Assembly (NCBI RefSeq): GCF_025449335.1 | Contig: NZ_CP104883.1 | Location: 1,790,501-1,854,500 of the forward strand | Source of the DNA: Bartonella sp. HY328 | GTDB lineage: Bacteria; Pseudomonadota; Alphaproteobacteria; Rhizobiales; Rhizobiaceae | Reading direction: 5' to 3' | DNA length: 64,000 nt | Part shown: positions 8,814-18,407 of the stretch, one piece after another | How positions within the stretch are numbered: position 1 is the stretch's first letter | How the letters are laid out: each line of letters begins with the position of its first letter | Translations under genes and position numbers: made by a program | The notes under the pieces: model-generated | Told to the model about the DNA's origin: nothing | Seen by the model: the letters and a program-made list of their open reading frames with translations, nothing else | Databases searched by the model: none

Positions 8814-9451
8814 AAATCTTCCCCGCTTAATATTTTAGGCGGGGATTTTTTTAATCTAAGCTATTATTAACAAATTCCTCCTAATCAGGGTGCAGGTGCT
8901 CATTGATTAGGAGGGAAAACAACCGATATCAAGATAGATATTGTACAAGCACATTTGATGCGAAATCTTTCTTATGACGGCCTAAGGACCTTGAAAAATT
9001 GCGATTTGGCAGACATTTCTTCGTGTTAAGGCCCAAGCTATAGGTTTGCCTATTAGAGATTATCTCTTCAACTCTGGCGTTTTTTGATATATAATTCGCT
9101 ATGACATGCATAACTTGATAAAAATGAGTTGAAGATTTTCCTCCGCCTTCACAAAAATGTAACTTTATCAGCAAAAATAAAATTATTTTGCGTAAAGGGA
9201 GCCCCTAGCCTATCAAGCGATTGCACATAGATTTATATGAGTTATGATTATTAAAGCGTTGTTTTTTCAAATATACAACCTAGTATGCGTTAATTAATTT
9301 AAAACTTTGAAATTGATAGGGTCTTTACGGCCTATGCCCTCTACTTAAAAAAATTGGTGAACCATTGTTGCGCCAATGATTAAAGCAATTCAATTCAAAT
9401 AATAATATATAGACTTTGCCACACTTAAAAATAAATTAAAAAAGCGACGAA
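8814..9451. other. Intergenic region between nrdJ and cbiD
   Basis: 638 bases. It holds the nrdJ terminator, then a second, perfect 11-base inverted repeat (8877-8887 with 8904-8914, loop of 16; CCTCCTAATCA and its complement). A minus-strand frame of 81 codons (8929-9174) ends just before that repeat, but its product resembles nothing I know and I see no clear ribosome-binding site, so I do not call it a gene. The 250 bases before cbiD are AT-rich and should contain its promoter; no cobalamin riboswitch was recognised. Confidence 0.5.
8821..8852 (+). terminator. Strong terminator after nrdJ
   Basis: CCCCGCTTAA pairs with TTAGGCGGGG (one wobble pair), followed by ATTTTTTT. It starts 8 bases after the nrdJ stop. 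Confidence 0.92.
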
Positions 9452-10555
9452 ATGGCTATGAATGACAATGATATCCCTCCGTTGAATGATACGCCACTTA
9501 GAACGGGATGGACAACTGGCGCATGCGCCACGGCTGCAACAAAAGCGGCTTTGACCGCCCTTATTACTGGAGAATTTCCAGACCCCGTTGGGATTATTTT
9601 ACCAAAAGGCGAAGTCCCCTATTTTCAATTGGCCATGGAAAGTCTTGGTGAAGACTACGCGAGCGCTGGCATTATAAAAGATGCTGGCGATGACCCAGAT
9701 GTGACTCATGGCGCCATGATTATTTCAACAGTATTCCCGGCACCAGAAGGAACAGGCATAATGTTTGTAGCTGGTGATGGTGTTGGAACCGTTACAAAAA
9801 AGGGGCTCCCCATTGAACCTGGTGAGGCTGCAATTAATCCAATACCACGCCAAATGATGCGGAATGTTGTTGAAGAAATCTGTAGTTCTTATGGTTTACC
9901 AGCTGATGTAGTTATCACTATTTCAGTTCCTGATGGTGAGGAAATAGCAAAGAAAACATGGAATAAGCGACTTGGTATTGTAGGGGGAATTTCCATTCTT
10001 GGCACTACCGGCATTGTCCATCCATTTTCTTGTTCGGCTTGGATCCATTCCATTCATCGCGGCATTGACGTATCACGCGCACAAGGGGCACAACATGTAT
10101 TGGCTGCAACGGGATCAACCTCAGAAGATGCCGCACAAGAATTATATCATTTACCAGACTATGCCTTGCTTGATATGGGCGATTTTGCTGGTGCTGTATT
10201 AAAATATTTGCGTAATCACCCAGTCCCAAGTCTTACCATTGCTGGTGGGTTTGCAAAAATAACCAAGCTTGCGCAAGGAGAAATTGATCTTCACTCTTCG
10301 CGCTCGACCATTAATCGGCAATTTTTGTGGGATATAATTAAAGAATTAGGGCTAGATGATTCTTTCGAAGAAAGGATATTAAATGCAAATACTGCAAAGG
10401 AAATTCTCGATATTGCACTTGACAATGGCATAAACCCAGCACCGCCAATTGCAACACTTGCAAAACAAACCGCACTTCATGTTTTAAATGGGGCGCCAGT
10501 TGAGGTGGAAATAATCATAACCGACAGAAAAGGCGCCATACTTGCAAGAAAATAA
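9452..10555 (+). CDS. cbiD: Cobalt-precorrin-5B C1-methyltransferase
   Basis: 367-residue CbiD. It methylates C-1 of the corrin ring, the step done by the unrelated CobF in the classical Pseudomonas denitrificans route. The N-terminal LRTGWTTGACATAATKAAL motif, KDAGDDPDVTHGA, AGDGVGTVTKKGLPIEPGE and GILGTTGIVHPFS-like blocks are diagnostic. The annotated ATG and another two codons later are both possible. The stop overlaps the start of cobK, so the two are translationally coupled. The adjacent CobK reduces the product of this step, matching the gene order. The family is listed with the anaerobic route but is also present in Brucella, so the call is firm. Confidence 0.95.
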   Translation: MAMNDNDIPPLNDTPLRTGWTTGACATAATKAALTALITGEFPDPVGIILPKGEVPYFQLAMESLGEDYASAGIIKDAGDDPDVTHGAMIISTVFPAPEGTGIMFVAGDGVGTVTKKGLPIEPGEAAINPIPRQMMRNVVEEICSSYGLPADVVITISVPDGEEIAKKTWNKRLGIVGGISILGTTGIVHPFSCSAWIHSIHRGIDVSRAQGAQHVLAATGSTSEDAAQELYHLPDYALLDMGDFAGAVLKYLRNHPVPSLTIAGGFAKITKLAQGEIDLHSSRSTINRQFLWDIIKELGLDDSFEERILNANTAKEILDIALDNGINPAPPIATLAKQTALHVLNGAPVEVEIIITDRKGAILARK

Positions 10556-11321
10556 TCATTATTCCAACATGCTTGAAATTGCTAAGCCCAAACAACTATC
10601 TATACTTATACTCGGAGGAACGACCGAAGCATATCAACTTGCCGAAATATTAGAAAACCAGCCGGTTAATGTAACGACCTCGCTTGCTGGTCGCACCTCT
10701 TCTCCACGCATCCCTAAAGGTAATTGGCGCATAGGCGGCTTTGGCGGTGTCGAAGGTTTGATTACTTATATCTTAAAAGAAAAAATAGATATCATTATAG
10801 ATGCGACACATCCTTTTGCCCGCCAAATGACCGATCATGCCTATGAAGCATCACGAATAGCCAAAGTACCGCTTATAAGGCTAGAGCGACCACTTTGGCA
10901 AAAACAAGACGGAGATAGTTGGATTAGCGTCAAAAACATTGAGGAAGCGATAAAAGTTGTACCTAAAGATAAAACCATTTTACTAGCTATTGGACGTCAA
11001 CACATTGCACCATTTGCTCAATTGAAGGATTCAAGGTTTTTGGCGAGAATGATTGATTATCCCGATAATCTTGATGAGCTAAGCAATCTTGAGTTTATTA
11101 TTGGCTACCCCAACGATAGTGCAAGTGAAAAAAAACTATTGATTGATAGAAAAGTTGACTGGATAATATGCCGTAACTCGGGTGGCAACTCGTCTTATGG
11201 TAAGGTAAAAGCAGCAAGGGAATTATCAATCCCCATTATTATGATCGAGCGGACCTCATTGCCATCAACAACTACCGTCCACTCTCTCGATGCCGTTCTT
11301 GATTATTTAAAACATGTATAA
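10542..11321 (+). CDS. cobK: Precorrin-6A reductase
   Basis: About 259 residues; CobK/CbiJ family. It reduces precorrin-6A (or the cobalt form) with NADPH. Visible motifs are ILGGTTEAYQLAEIL near residue 23, SLAGRTSSPR, GGFGGVEGL, DATHPFARQMTDHA and the C-terminal RNSGGNSSYGKVKAARE block. The start is uncertain: a TTG at 10542 has an AAGG 9 bases upstream and overlaps cbiD by 14 bases, while an ATG at 10569 would give a nine-residue-shorter protein with no clear ribosome-binding site. It is convergent with the L,D-transpeptidase gene, with only 23 bases between their stops and no clear terminator there. Confidence 0.93.
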   Translation: MQENNHYSNMLEIAKPKQLSILILGGTTEAYQLAEILENQPVNVTTSLAGRTSSPRIPKGNWRIGGFGGVEGLITYILKEKIDIIIDATHPFARQMTDHAYEASRIAKVPLIRLERPLWQKQDGDSWISVKNIEEAIKVVPKDKTILLAIGRQHIAPFAQLKDSRFLARMIDYPDNLDELSNLEFIIGYPNDSASEKKLLIDRKVDWIICRNSGGNSSYGKVKAARELSIPIIMIERTSLPSTTTVHSLDAVLDYLKHV

Positions 11322-11344
11322 CATTTTATATAAAAAGAATGAGG

Positions 11345-13330
11345 TTACATATTTTCAAGACGCATTTTCTTGATTTTGTCGCTTGCTGTTTGCTGCGCAC
11401 CATCACGATTATAGACATCATCGTAATATTGAATGCTGCCATTTTCTGCGTCAGGCCAAGCGGTGAAATATGCTAGGTAAACAGGCACTTTCACATCTAA
11501 TTTTACGGTTCTTTCGTCTTTACCAAAATAACGCTTTAAACCATCTTTTTCCAACCCCATGACAGCTGCCGCCATCGCCCTTGGATCAGCTAAACGAACA
11601 CAACCATGGCTAATTGCTCGCATATCGCGTTGAAAAGCAGCTTTTGATGGAGTGTCATGAAGGTAAATATCATGCTTGTTTGGAAATAATATCTTAAGCT
11701 CGCCAAGCGCATTGCTTGTCCCTGGCTTTTGGCGAATATTAACACCATAGCCCTTAGTTGCTACACTTCCCCAATTGACTGAACCTGCATCAACCTTTTT
11801 GCCTGACGCGTTAAATACCTCATAGCCATTACGAGAAAGATAAGCTGGATCTTTTAATATACGAGGCATCATTTCATTCATGACAATAGAACGCGGCACC
11901 CCCCATGTTGGATTAAAGGTCACTAAACTAATATCATCATAGAAAAAATAGGTTTGATGCCGCTGAGAACCAACAACTACCTTCATTGCCAGTACTTCTT
12001 TTCCATCTTCGAAATATTGTGCTTTATAGGCTGGCTGATTGATAAAAACATAACGCTCGGAAAATTCATGGGGTAACCACCGCAATCTTTCCAAAGAAGT
12101 TATAATTTTTTGCCTCTTAGCCGCGACATTATCACCCTGTAACGCTCTAATGGTTGCAGGTCCAATAACCCCGTCACTCGCTTTACCCAAAGCCTTTTGC
12201 AAATCTTTAACGGCTACCACCAATTCATCAGAATAAACAGTGTTTTGACTATTATCTTCAAGTAATTGCCGATGCACACCAAGATAGGTTTGCGGCGCCT
12301 TATCAAGGATTAACGAAATAATTTTCGGCAATTCGTCATTCGTTTTGCCAGGTTTAATAACAGTATTATTGGCAATTTCAATTCGTGGCGCACTTTCTTG
12401 AGCGTTTAAAATTGCAAGCTCGGCCTTTAATTTTTTATACCATGGTGAAAGTGGCTCAAAATTAGCAAGTAATTTTTCTGGCTGGTCGCTTTCGGCTAGT
12501 TCTTTGATGATATGATCAAGATCAATTTTACGTCGCGGCAAATCATGAAAAGCTGACAAACGATCAGCAACTACTCGGCCTGCCCCAGCATCAACACTAT
12601 AACGCAATAAACGGGCGGTAAATTTTACATCGAAAGCTAAAATAGCCTGAGCATCTTCGGCACTACCGTCTAGTTCAGGGAATTCAACCATATATTCGGT
12701 TGGATCAAGACCGTCATCGGACGCATTTTTCAAAAATTTTTGTACAGCTATAGCCTTATCGCTCAACATATTGCCAGACGACCAAATCAACTTTGGATGA
12801 GATGCATAATATTTAACCAAAGCATCACTTACTTGCTTTTCAGCCTTGATTGCAGGCAGTGCCCGCGCATTTTCTACAAATTGCGTCTCATCAGGATTTA
12901 AAGCATCAGCTTGTACTTCAACTAGACCATCATTATCATCATTGTTAACAGCTTCAACATCGCTATTCACTACTGCATTATCAAGCAATAGATTGACATC
13001 ATCAGCTACCAATGCTGGTTTAAATTCTACATTCGAAAAATCTATTTCAACCAATTTATCTGGGCGATAATCGAATATTTTCGGAGGTTCTACAACCACC
13101 CGCTTGATTGGTTGCGGGGCGGGATCTACCGGAGCAATTTGCCGTGGCTGCACTTGTTGCTGCATTAACTGTTGTTGGCGCATTTGCTGCTCACGCTGTA
13201 AACGCTCTTGTTTTTTTTGATTAAAATAATCAAAAATATTAGCACTATTGGCTGAATTTACTGAAAGAGACGCTAAAATTGCACCACTAATCAGAATGCA
13301 AACCGATTTATAAGATGATTTTTTAGCCAT
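11345..13330 (-). CDS. Murein L,D-transpeptidase (YkuD domain, YcbB/LdtD-like)
   Basis: 661 residues. The N-terminal signal (about 1-30) exports it to the periplasm. A Gln/Arg-rich stretch (about 37-62) and a low-complexity acidic region follow. A scaffold domain lies at about 160-330, a peptidoglycan-binding-1 type repeat near 365-400 (VAVKDLQKALGKASDGVIGPATIRALQ), and a YkuD catalytic domain near 425-600 with the active-site stretch SHGCVRLADPRA (catalytic Cys near 577). Such enzymes form 3-3 crosslinks or attach lipoproteins to the wall. The domain order matches E. coli LdtD (YcbB). It is monocistronic and starts opposite a 720-base non-coding stretch. Which L,D-transpeptidase reaction it performs is not decided by sequence. 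Confidence 0.9.
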   Translation of the reverse strand: MAKKSSYKSVCILISGAILASLSVNSANSANIFDYFNQKKQERLQREQQMRQQQLMQQQVQPRQIAPVDPAPQPIKRVVVEPPKIFDYRPDKLVEIDFSNVEFKPALVADDVNLLLDNAVVNSDVEAVNNDDNDGLVEVQADALNPDETQFVENARALPAIKAEKQVSDALVKYYASHPKLIWSSGNMLSDKAIAVQKFLKNASDDGLDPTEYMVEFPELDGSAEDAQAILAFDVKFTARLLRYSVDAGAGRVVADRLSAFHDLPRRKIDLDHIIKELAESDQPEKLLANFEPLSPWYKKLKAELAILNAQESAPRIEIANNTVIKPGKTNDELPKIISLILDKAPQTYLGVHRQLLEDNSQNTVYSDELVVAVKDLQKALGKASDGVIGPATIRALQGDNVAAKRQKIITSLERLRWLPHEFSERYVFINQPAYKAQYFEDGKEVLAMKVVVGSQRHQTYFFYDDISLVTFNPTWGVPRSIVMNEMMPRILKDPAYLSRNGYEVFNASGKKVDAGSVNWGSVATKGYGVNIRQKPGTSNALGELKILFPNKHDIYLHDTPSKAAFQRDMRAISHGCVRLADPRAMAAAVMGLEKDGLKRYFGKDERTVKLDVKVPVYLAYFTAWPDAENGSIQYYDDVYNRDGAQQTASDKIKKMRLENM

Positions 13331-14050
13331 AATAATTCATTAAACCCAAAATATTTTATTGAAGCAAAGTAAACACAATGCGTACAAACCGAACTTTATT
13401 TTTAATATGCCAAAATTGCCTTAACAATAGGTTATTTACAATCTTGGAAATATTCAAAATTGTCAATAAAATATGAAATATTATCCCCTACCAAGTCCAA
13501 TTACTAAAAAAATCCTTAAGGGTAAAAAAGATTAAATTTTATAATAAATCCATATTCCTGTAATTTAAACCTATCATTCAAATCGGTTTTCACTTTAACT
13601 TTGTAATAAAAAAATAAAATAACTCATGTTAATATTGTGATATATATATCTACCCAATTTTATTTTTAACACAATAAGTAAGACCTATAACCAGATTCAT
13701 AATTCAACTAAAATAAACTAGGAAATTTGCATTTCAAAACAAGCAGTTAAAATTGAAATATTGTCGATTGTTTTTGCTAAAACATTCCTATCTTAAAGGC
13801 GTTGCCATTGGCTCTTACAGCTTAGCAATTTAAATCGTGACCAACAAACTTTGAAAGCGCATTTGTCTTTTTACAAAACTATATTAATTACATGCAAAAG
13901 CCATTTGATGTTGGTGAATATTGGTTAAATATCACTGCTTATAGCAATTAAAGCCAAAAAAATGCAGGCAACATCTTGCATCTGCCATTTTAATAGGGCA
14001 AACAAATGCCTTAATATTCCGACTGATACTTTAACACATGGAAATATCTT
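13331..14050. other. Intergenic region between the L,D-transpeptidase gene and ppiD
   Basis: 720 very AT-rich bases between divergent genes, with no credible reading frame. One bulged hairpin is visible about 60 bases before ppiD (13959-13967 with 13982-13991, followed by TAATAG); it is weak as a terminator. Promoters for both flanking genes must lie here, but I could not place them with confidence. Confidence 0.5.
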
Positions 14051-15928
14051 ATGTTAGATCACATGCGCGCAGCAGCCAACACTATGGTAGCAAAAGCATT
14101 TCTTGGCTTACTATTATTAAGTTTTGCATTATGGGGAATCCCGCAAGCTTTCTACGGACAAGGAAGTGATGCCATTTATCAGTCGGGCAAGTCTGAAGCC
14201 ACCGCAACCGACTACCAATTTGTCGCTCAAAACCAAGCCATGCAAATTTACCTTAGAACAGGCAAATATGTAGCTCCAAATCAATTTCCCCAAATGGGTA
14301 TTGCTAATGAAATTTTGCGGCAACTTAAGGGTTTTGTTTTGCTTGACGAAGAAGCGCGATTAATGAAAACCAATACCGGACGCGATGGCACCTTGCGCGT
14401 TCTTGGTTCACAACAAATCTTTCATGGCATGACGGGGCAATTTAGCAAGGCTTCATTTCAGCAATATATTGAACAGCTAGGCATTTCACAAAATACCTAT
14501 TTAGATCAACTGACAAAAACCGGTACGCGTAATCAGATTATCGAATCTGTTCGTGGAAATATGGCTATGCCTGATGTGTTCTACTCAGCACTGGTGCTTA
14601 ACAATCGCGAACTGCGCAATATTGATTTTATCGCCGTGACTCCAAGCCTCATTGGAACGATTGCCGATCCAGTTCAAGATGTTTTAGCCGCATGGTATGA
14701 AACTCAAAAATCCAATTTTCGCGCTCCTGAATATAGAAAAGCTTCCTATATTAGTTTAAACGCCAAGCAATTGGCGACGCCCACAGCAATTACCGATGAT
14801 GAGTTAAAAGAAGCCTATCAAAATGAACCGTCTAAATATGTAATTCCCGAAAAGCGTTTACTTGATGAGTTGCGTTTTAACACCCGTAAAGAAGCTGACG
14901 AGGCTGCCCAAAAGCTAAAAAGCGGTATGAGCTTTGATGAATTGGTGGCTTCTCTAAATATCAACCCTGAATCTATTCGCAAAGGTCCAATCAGTCGTAC
15001 TGATCTATCTTCCCTGGTTGCAGCAGAAATATTTCCTTTGCAAGAAGGGGCTATATCGCCTGTCATAAATGATTTGCAAGGGCCAGTTATTATTCGTGTC
15101 ATCAAAATTCTGCCTAGTATGCCGGCACCATTTGACACTGTATCTGAGCAAATTCGCCAAAAGTTAAGTGAAGAAAAGGCACGCGATGCTTTATCCGCCC
15201 TCGTTAAAACTATCGCCGATGAGCAATTAGATGGTATTCCCTTGGATGAAATTGCCCAAAAGCATAATTTACCAATAACGACGGTAACTGTTGATGCTGA
15301 AGGTAATAATCCTGAAGGCCAAGCAGTTGAAAATATTCCAAATAAGCAAAACCTTATCGGCGGCATTTTTGCTGCAACTATTGGTGTAGTTTCTGATCCG
15401 CTTACAAGTGATGAAGGCATGCAATGGTATCAAACCGACGATATCATCAACAGCCGTGATCGTACGCTTGACGAAGCGCGGCCAGCTGTCATCGCTGCTT
15501 GGAAAATACAGGAAATGGATCGCCTTATTGTACAAAAAGCTGAAAGCTTTAATACCGAACTTGCTAACGGCAAAAGCCTTGCACAAATTGCAAGTGAAAA
15601 TAATCTTCAGGTTGAGCAAGCAACTGATTTAAGCCGTTCTGGTGCAGGATTAAACCTTAATAAGGAAGCGCTCACGGCTATATTTAGTGGTCCAACTAAC
15701 TCTACCGGTATAGCACCAAGTAATGATGAACAAACAAAGCTAGTATTTAAAGTAACAAGCACAACCGAACCAGCCAGCACAAGCCCTGATTCACTAGATC
15801 CAGCGATAAAGCAACAACTAAATTCAGCGTTAGGTCAGGACGTGCTCGCACAATATTTGTTCGCAGTAGAACTAGCACACCCAATCCAAGCCAATAATGC
15901 AATCATACAAAGCATTTTAAACCCATAG
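14051..15928 (+). CDS. ppiD: Peptidyl-prolyl cis-trans isomerase, PpiD/SurA type, membrane-anchored
   Basis: 625 residues. One N-terminal membrane helix (about 14-33, AKAFLGLLLLSFALWGIP) anchors the rest in the periplasm. A SurA_N-type chaperone region (about 45-200) is followed by a parvulin-like rotamase domain (about 245-360; RLLDELRFNTRKEADEAAQKL, GMSFDELVA, GPISRTDLSS) and a long C-terminal segment. PpiD helps fold proteins leaving the Sec translocon. It is the first gene of a string with trpD, trpC, moaC and moeA; trpD starts 13 bases after its stop. The same order is known from Brucella and rhizobia. Confidence 0.9.
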   Translation: MLDHMRAAANTMVAKAFLGLLLLSFALWGIPQAFYGQGSDAIYQSGKSEATATDYQFVAQNQAMQIYLRTGKYVAPNQFPQMGIANEILRQLKGFVLLDEEARLMKTNTGRDGTLRVLGSQQIFHGMTGQFSKASFQQYIEQLGISQNTYLDQLTKTGTRNQIIESVRGNMAMPDVFYSALVLNNRELRNIDFIAVTPSLIGTIADPVQDVLAAWYETQKSNFRAPEYRKASYISLNAKQLATPTAITDDELKEAYQNEPSKYVIPEKRLLDELRFNTRKEADEAAQKLKSGMSFDELVASLNINPESIRKGPISRTDLSSLVAAEIFPLQEGAISPVINDLQGPVIIRVIKILPSMPAPFDTVSEQIRQKLSEEKARDALSALVKTIADEQLDGIPLDEIAQKHNLPITTVTVDAEGNNPEGQAVENIPNKQNLIGGIFAATIGVVSDPLTSDEGMQWYQTDDIINSRDRTLDEARPAVIAAWKIQEMDRLIVQKAESFNTELANGKSLAQIASENNLQVEQATDLSRSGAGLNLNKEALTAIFSGPTNSTGIAPSNDEQTKLVFKVTSTTEPASTSPDSLDPAIKQQLNSALGQDVLAQYLFAVELAHPIQANNAIIQSILNP

Positions 15929-15941
15929 GTGGACAAGAACC

Positions 15942-16967
15942 ATGGCCGATTTAAAGCCTTTTATCAATAAAGTCGCGACGGCTACGCCGTTAACACAAGA
16001 TGAAGCAGAACAGGCTTTTACAATAATGATGTCAGGGCAAGCGACCCCTTCACAAATCGGCGCGTTCTTAATGGCATTAAGAGTGCGCGGCGAAACAATT
16101 GAAGAAATCACCGGCGCTGTTAAGGCAATGCGGGCTAAAATGCTGCCGGTTAAAGCACCTGAAGATGTCATTGATATAGTGGGCACTGGAGGTGATCAAT
16201 CTGGCTCTTACAATGTTTCAACTGCGACTGCTTTTGTGGTGGCAGGCGCAGGACTACCAGTGGGCAAACACGGCAATCGCGCTTTGTCATCACGCTCGGG
16301 CGCAGCAGATGCATTAAAAGCATTGGGCATAGACATTGACATAAATGCCGAACAAATCGCAACATGCATTGCAGAAGCTGGTATTGGCTTCATGTTTGCT
16401 CCAACTCACCATTCTGCCATGCGCCATGTAGGGCCAGCACGGGTAGAATTAGGCACGCGAACTATTTTTAATATTTTAGGGCCCCTTTCAAATCCTGCTG
16501 GCGCAACCCGTCAGTTAATCGGGGTGTTTTCCCCCTATTGGCTTGAGCCTGTTGCTCGTACTTTACAAGCCTCTGGCTCAAAATCATTATGGGTTGTACA
16601 TGGTGATGGCATGGACGAATTAACAACATCTGGCGAAACTGAAGTCGTTGCCATCAAGGATGGTGTTTTTTCACGCTTTATCGTGACGCCCGAAGAAGTT
16701 GGATTAAAACGCGTCAGTAAGGATGACTTAAAAGGGGGCGATCCTGAATATAATGCGGCAGCATTAAAGCGTGTCCTTGAAGGTGAAAAAGGTGCCTATC
16801 GTGACATAGTGCTTTTAAATGCAGCGGCAAGCTTTATTATTGCCGATAAGGTTGCCAATTTGTCTGATGGCGTAGAGCTTGCACGCGAAAGCATTGATAG
16901 TGGACGCGCCTTAAATAAGCTTCAGCTTCTTATTTCTGTTTCCAACCGGCAGGAAGCCGTATTATGA
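15942..16967 (+). CDS. trpD: Anthranilate phosphoribosyltransferase
   Basis: 341 residues; second step of tryptophan synthesis, joining anthranilate and phosphoribosyl pyrophosphate. The PRPP-binding DIVGTGGDQSGSYNVSTATAFV region near residue 78, KHGNRALSSRSGAADALKALG near 110 and NILGPLSNPA near 180 are diagnostic. Length is normal. The stop overlaps the trpC start by 4 bases (ATGA), indicating coupled translation. Confidence 0.97.
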   Translation: MADLKPFINKVATATPLTQDEAEQAFTIMMSGQATPSQIGAFLMALRVRGETIEEITGAVKAMRAKMLPVKAPEDVIDIVGTGGDQSGSYNVSTATAFVVAGAGLPVGKHGNRALSSRSGAADALKALGIDIDINAEQIATCIAEAGIGFMFAPTHHSAMRHVGPARVELGTRTIFNILGPLSNPAGATRQLIGVFSPYWLEPVARTLQASGSKSLWVVHGDGMDELTTSGETEVVAIKDGVFSRFIVTPEEVGLKRVSKDDLKGGDPEYNAAALKRVLEGEKGAYRDIVLLNAAASFIIADKVANLSDGVELARESIDSGRALNKLQLLISVSNRQEAVL

Positions 16968-17755
16968 GTGATATTTTAAAGAAAATTGAAGCCTATAAAC
17001 TTGTCGAGATTGAAAAATCTAAATCAATAACATCTCTTGATGATTTAAAAGCAAAAATTTTAGAACTGGATAAACCTCGTGGCTTTGCTAATGCATTAAG
17101 GGCAAAAAATGCTGCTGGGCTTTTTGGTTTAATTGCAGAAATCAAAAAAGCAAGTCCATCTAAAGGGCTAATTCGCGAGGATTTTAACCCTCCTTTGCTA
17201 GCTAGTGCTTATGAAGAAGGTGGAGCTGCTTGCTTGTCGGTACTTACGGACTACCCGTCGTTTCAGGGTAAACCGGAATTTTTAAAGCAAGCACGTAATG
17301 CTACTTATTTGCCAACAATAAGAAAAGATTTCTTATTTGACACCTATCAGGTATATGAAGCACGCGCCTTGGGCGCAGATTGTATTTTAATCATTCTTGC
17401 AGCCATTGATGATCATTGTGCTAAGTCTCTTGAAGATACCGCTTTAGAACTTGGTATGGATGTTTTGATTGAGACTCACAATGAAGAAGAAATGGAACGG
17501 GCCTTACGACTAAAATCAGAAATGATCGGCATAAATAATCGTAATTTGCGTGATTTTCATGTTGACCTAGCAGTCACAGAGCGACTAGCACCAATGGTGC
17601 CAGAAGACAAACTTTTGATTGGTGAAAGTGGAATTTTTACCCATGACGATTGCTTACGATTAGCCAAAAGCAATGTACAAAATTTTCTGATTGGTGAAAG
17701 TCTTATGCGGCAGGATAATGTTGCATTAGCGACCCGTCAATTACTTGGTATTTAA
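16964..17755 (+). CDS. trpC: Indole-3-glycerol-phosphate synthase
   Basis: 263-residue TIM-barrel enzyme of tryptophan synthesis. It closes the indole ring of 1-(2-carboxyphenylamino)-1-deoxyribulose 5-phosphate. IAEIKKASPSKGLIREDF near residue 50, LSVLTDYPSFQG, PTIRKDFLFDTYQVYEARALGAD near 118-140, INNRNLRDF and IGESGIFTHDD near 220 are the catalytic and phosphate-binding blocks. It overlaps trpD by 4 bases. The stand-alone form (no fused TrpF) is usual for alphaproteobacteria. Confidence 0.97.
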   Translation: MSDILKKIEAYKLVEIEKSKSITSLDDLKAKILELDKPRGFANALRAKNAAGLFGLIAEIKKASPSKGLIREDFNPPLLASAYEEGGAACLSVLTDYPSFQGKPEFLKQARNATYLPTIRKDFLFDTYQVYEARALGADCILIILAAIDDHCAKSLEDTALELGMDVLIETHNEEEMERALRLKSEMIGINNRNLRDFHVDLAVTERLAPMVPEDKLLIGESGIFTHDDCLRLAKSNVQNFLIGESLMRQDNVALATRQLLGI

Positions 17756-17800
17756 AGTGTTTGGCATTTAAAGCTTAAAATAAGGCAGTAGGAACATAAT

Positions 17801-18277
17801 ATGTCAAATAAGCTTACCCATATTGATGAGCATGGCGCTGCTCACATGGTTGATGTTGGCCAAAAAAGTGAAACAGACCGTAAGGCCGTGGCTGAAGGCT
17901 GTGTCATCATGGCCACAGAAACGCTCAACGCGATTAGCGAAGACCGTATTGCAAAGGGTGATGTATTAGCTGCTGCCCGTATTGCTGGTATCATGGGGGC
18001 TAAAAAAACATCAGATCTTATTCCGCTATGTCATCCACTTATGCTTACCAAGTTAAGTGTTGATTTGGTGCCAGATGCCACTCTTCCGGGTATAAGAGTT
18101 AAAGCAACTGCGGCTCTTACAGGCAAAACTGGCGTTGAAATGGAAGCATTGACTGCCGTTTCTATTGCCTGCCTTACTATTTATGATATGGCCAAAGCGA
18201 TTGATAAATCAATGACGATTACCAATATTGAGCTTAGTGAGAAAACCGGCGGTAAATCTGGAGACTGGCATAGGTAA
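17801..18277 (+). CDS. moaC: Cyclic pyranopterin monophosphate synthase
   Basis: 158-residue MoaC, which forms cyclic pyranopterin monophosphate in molybdenum cofactor synthesis. MVDVGQKSETDRKAVAEG near residue 12, IPLCHPLMLTKLSVDL near 74 and LTGKTGVEMEALTAVSIACLTIYDM near 107-131 are family signatures. It follows trpC by 45 bases with an AGGA-type site ahead of the ATG. The association with trp genes and moeA is conserved in relatives and is probably a matter of shared transcription. Confidence 0.97.
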   Translation: MSNKLTHIDEHGAAHMVDVGQKSETDRKAVAEGCVIMATETLNAISEDRIAKGDVLAAARIAGIMGAKKTSDLIPLCHPLMLTKLSVDLVPDATLPGIRVKATAALTGKTGVEMEALTAVSIACLTIYDMAKAIDKSMTITNIELSEKTGGKSGDWHR

Positions 18278-18407
18278 AAGACTAATTATTTTATTTTCGT
18301 CAATATTCTTTTCTTTTTATGTGCAAGCGCCAAATAAAAATCAATAGGCTTTAAAAGCAAAGAATTATCGGGCGTTGTTTCAATTAGATGATAAGATAGG
18401 ATAGATA

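Noticed and set aside
9175..9451. Cobalamin riboswitch before cbiD
   Set aside because: The region is AT-rich and lacks the B12-box; CbiD lies in a biosynthetic pair so the search was made, without result.
14818..15420. 200-codon minus-strand frame inside ppiD
   Set aside because: It lies wholly opposite a conserved gene and has Ser/Ile-rich shadow composition.
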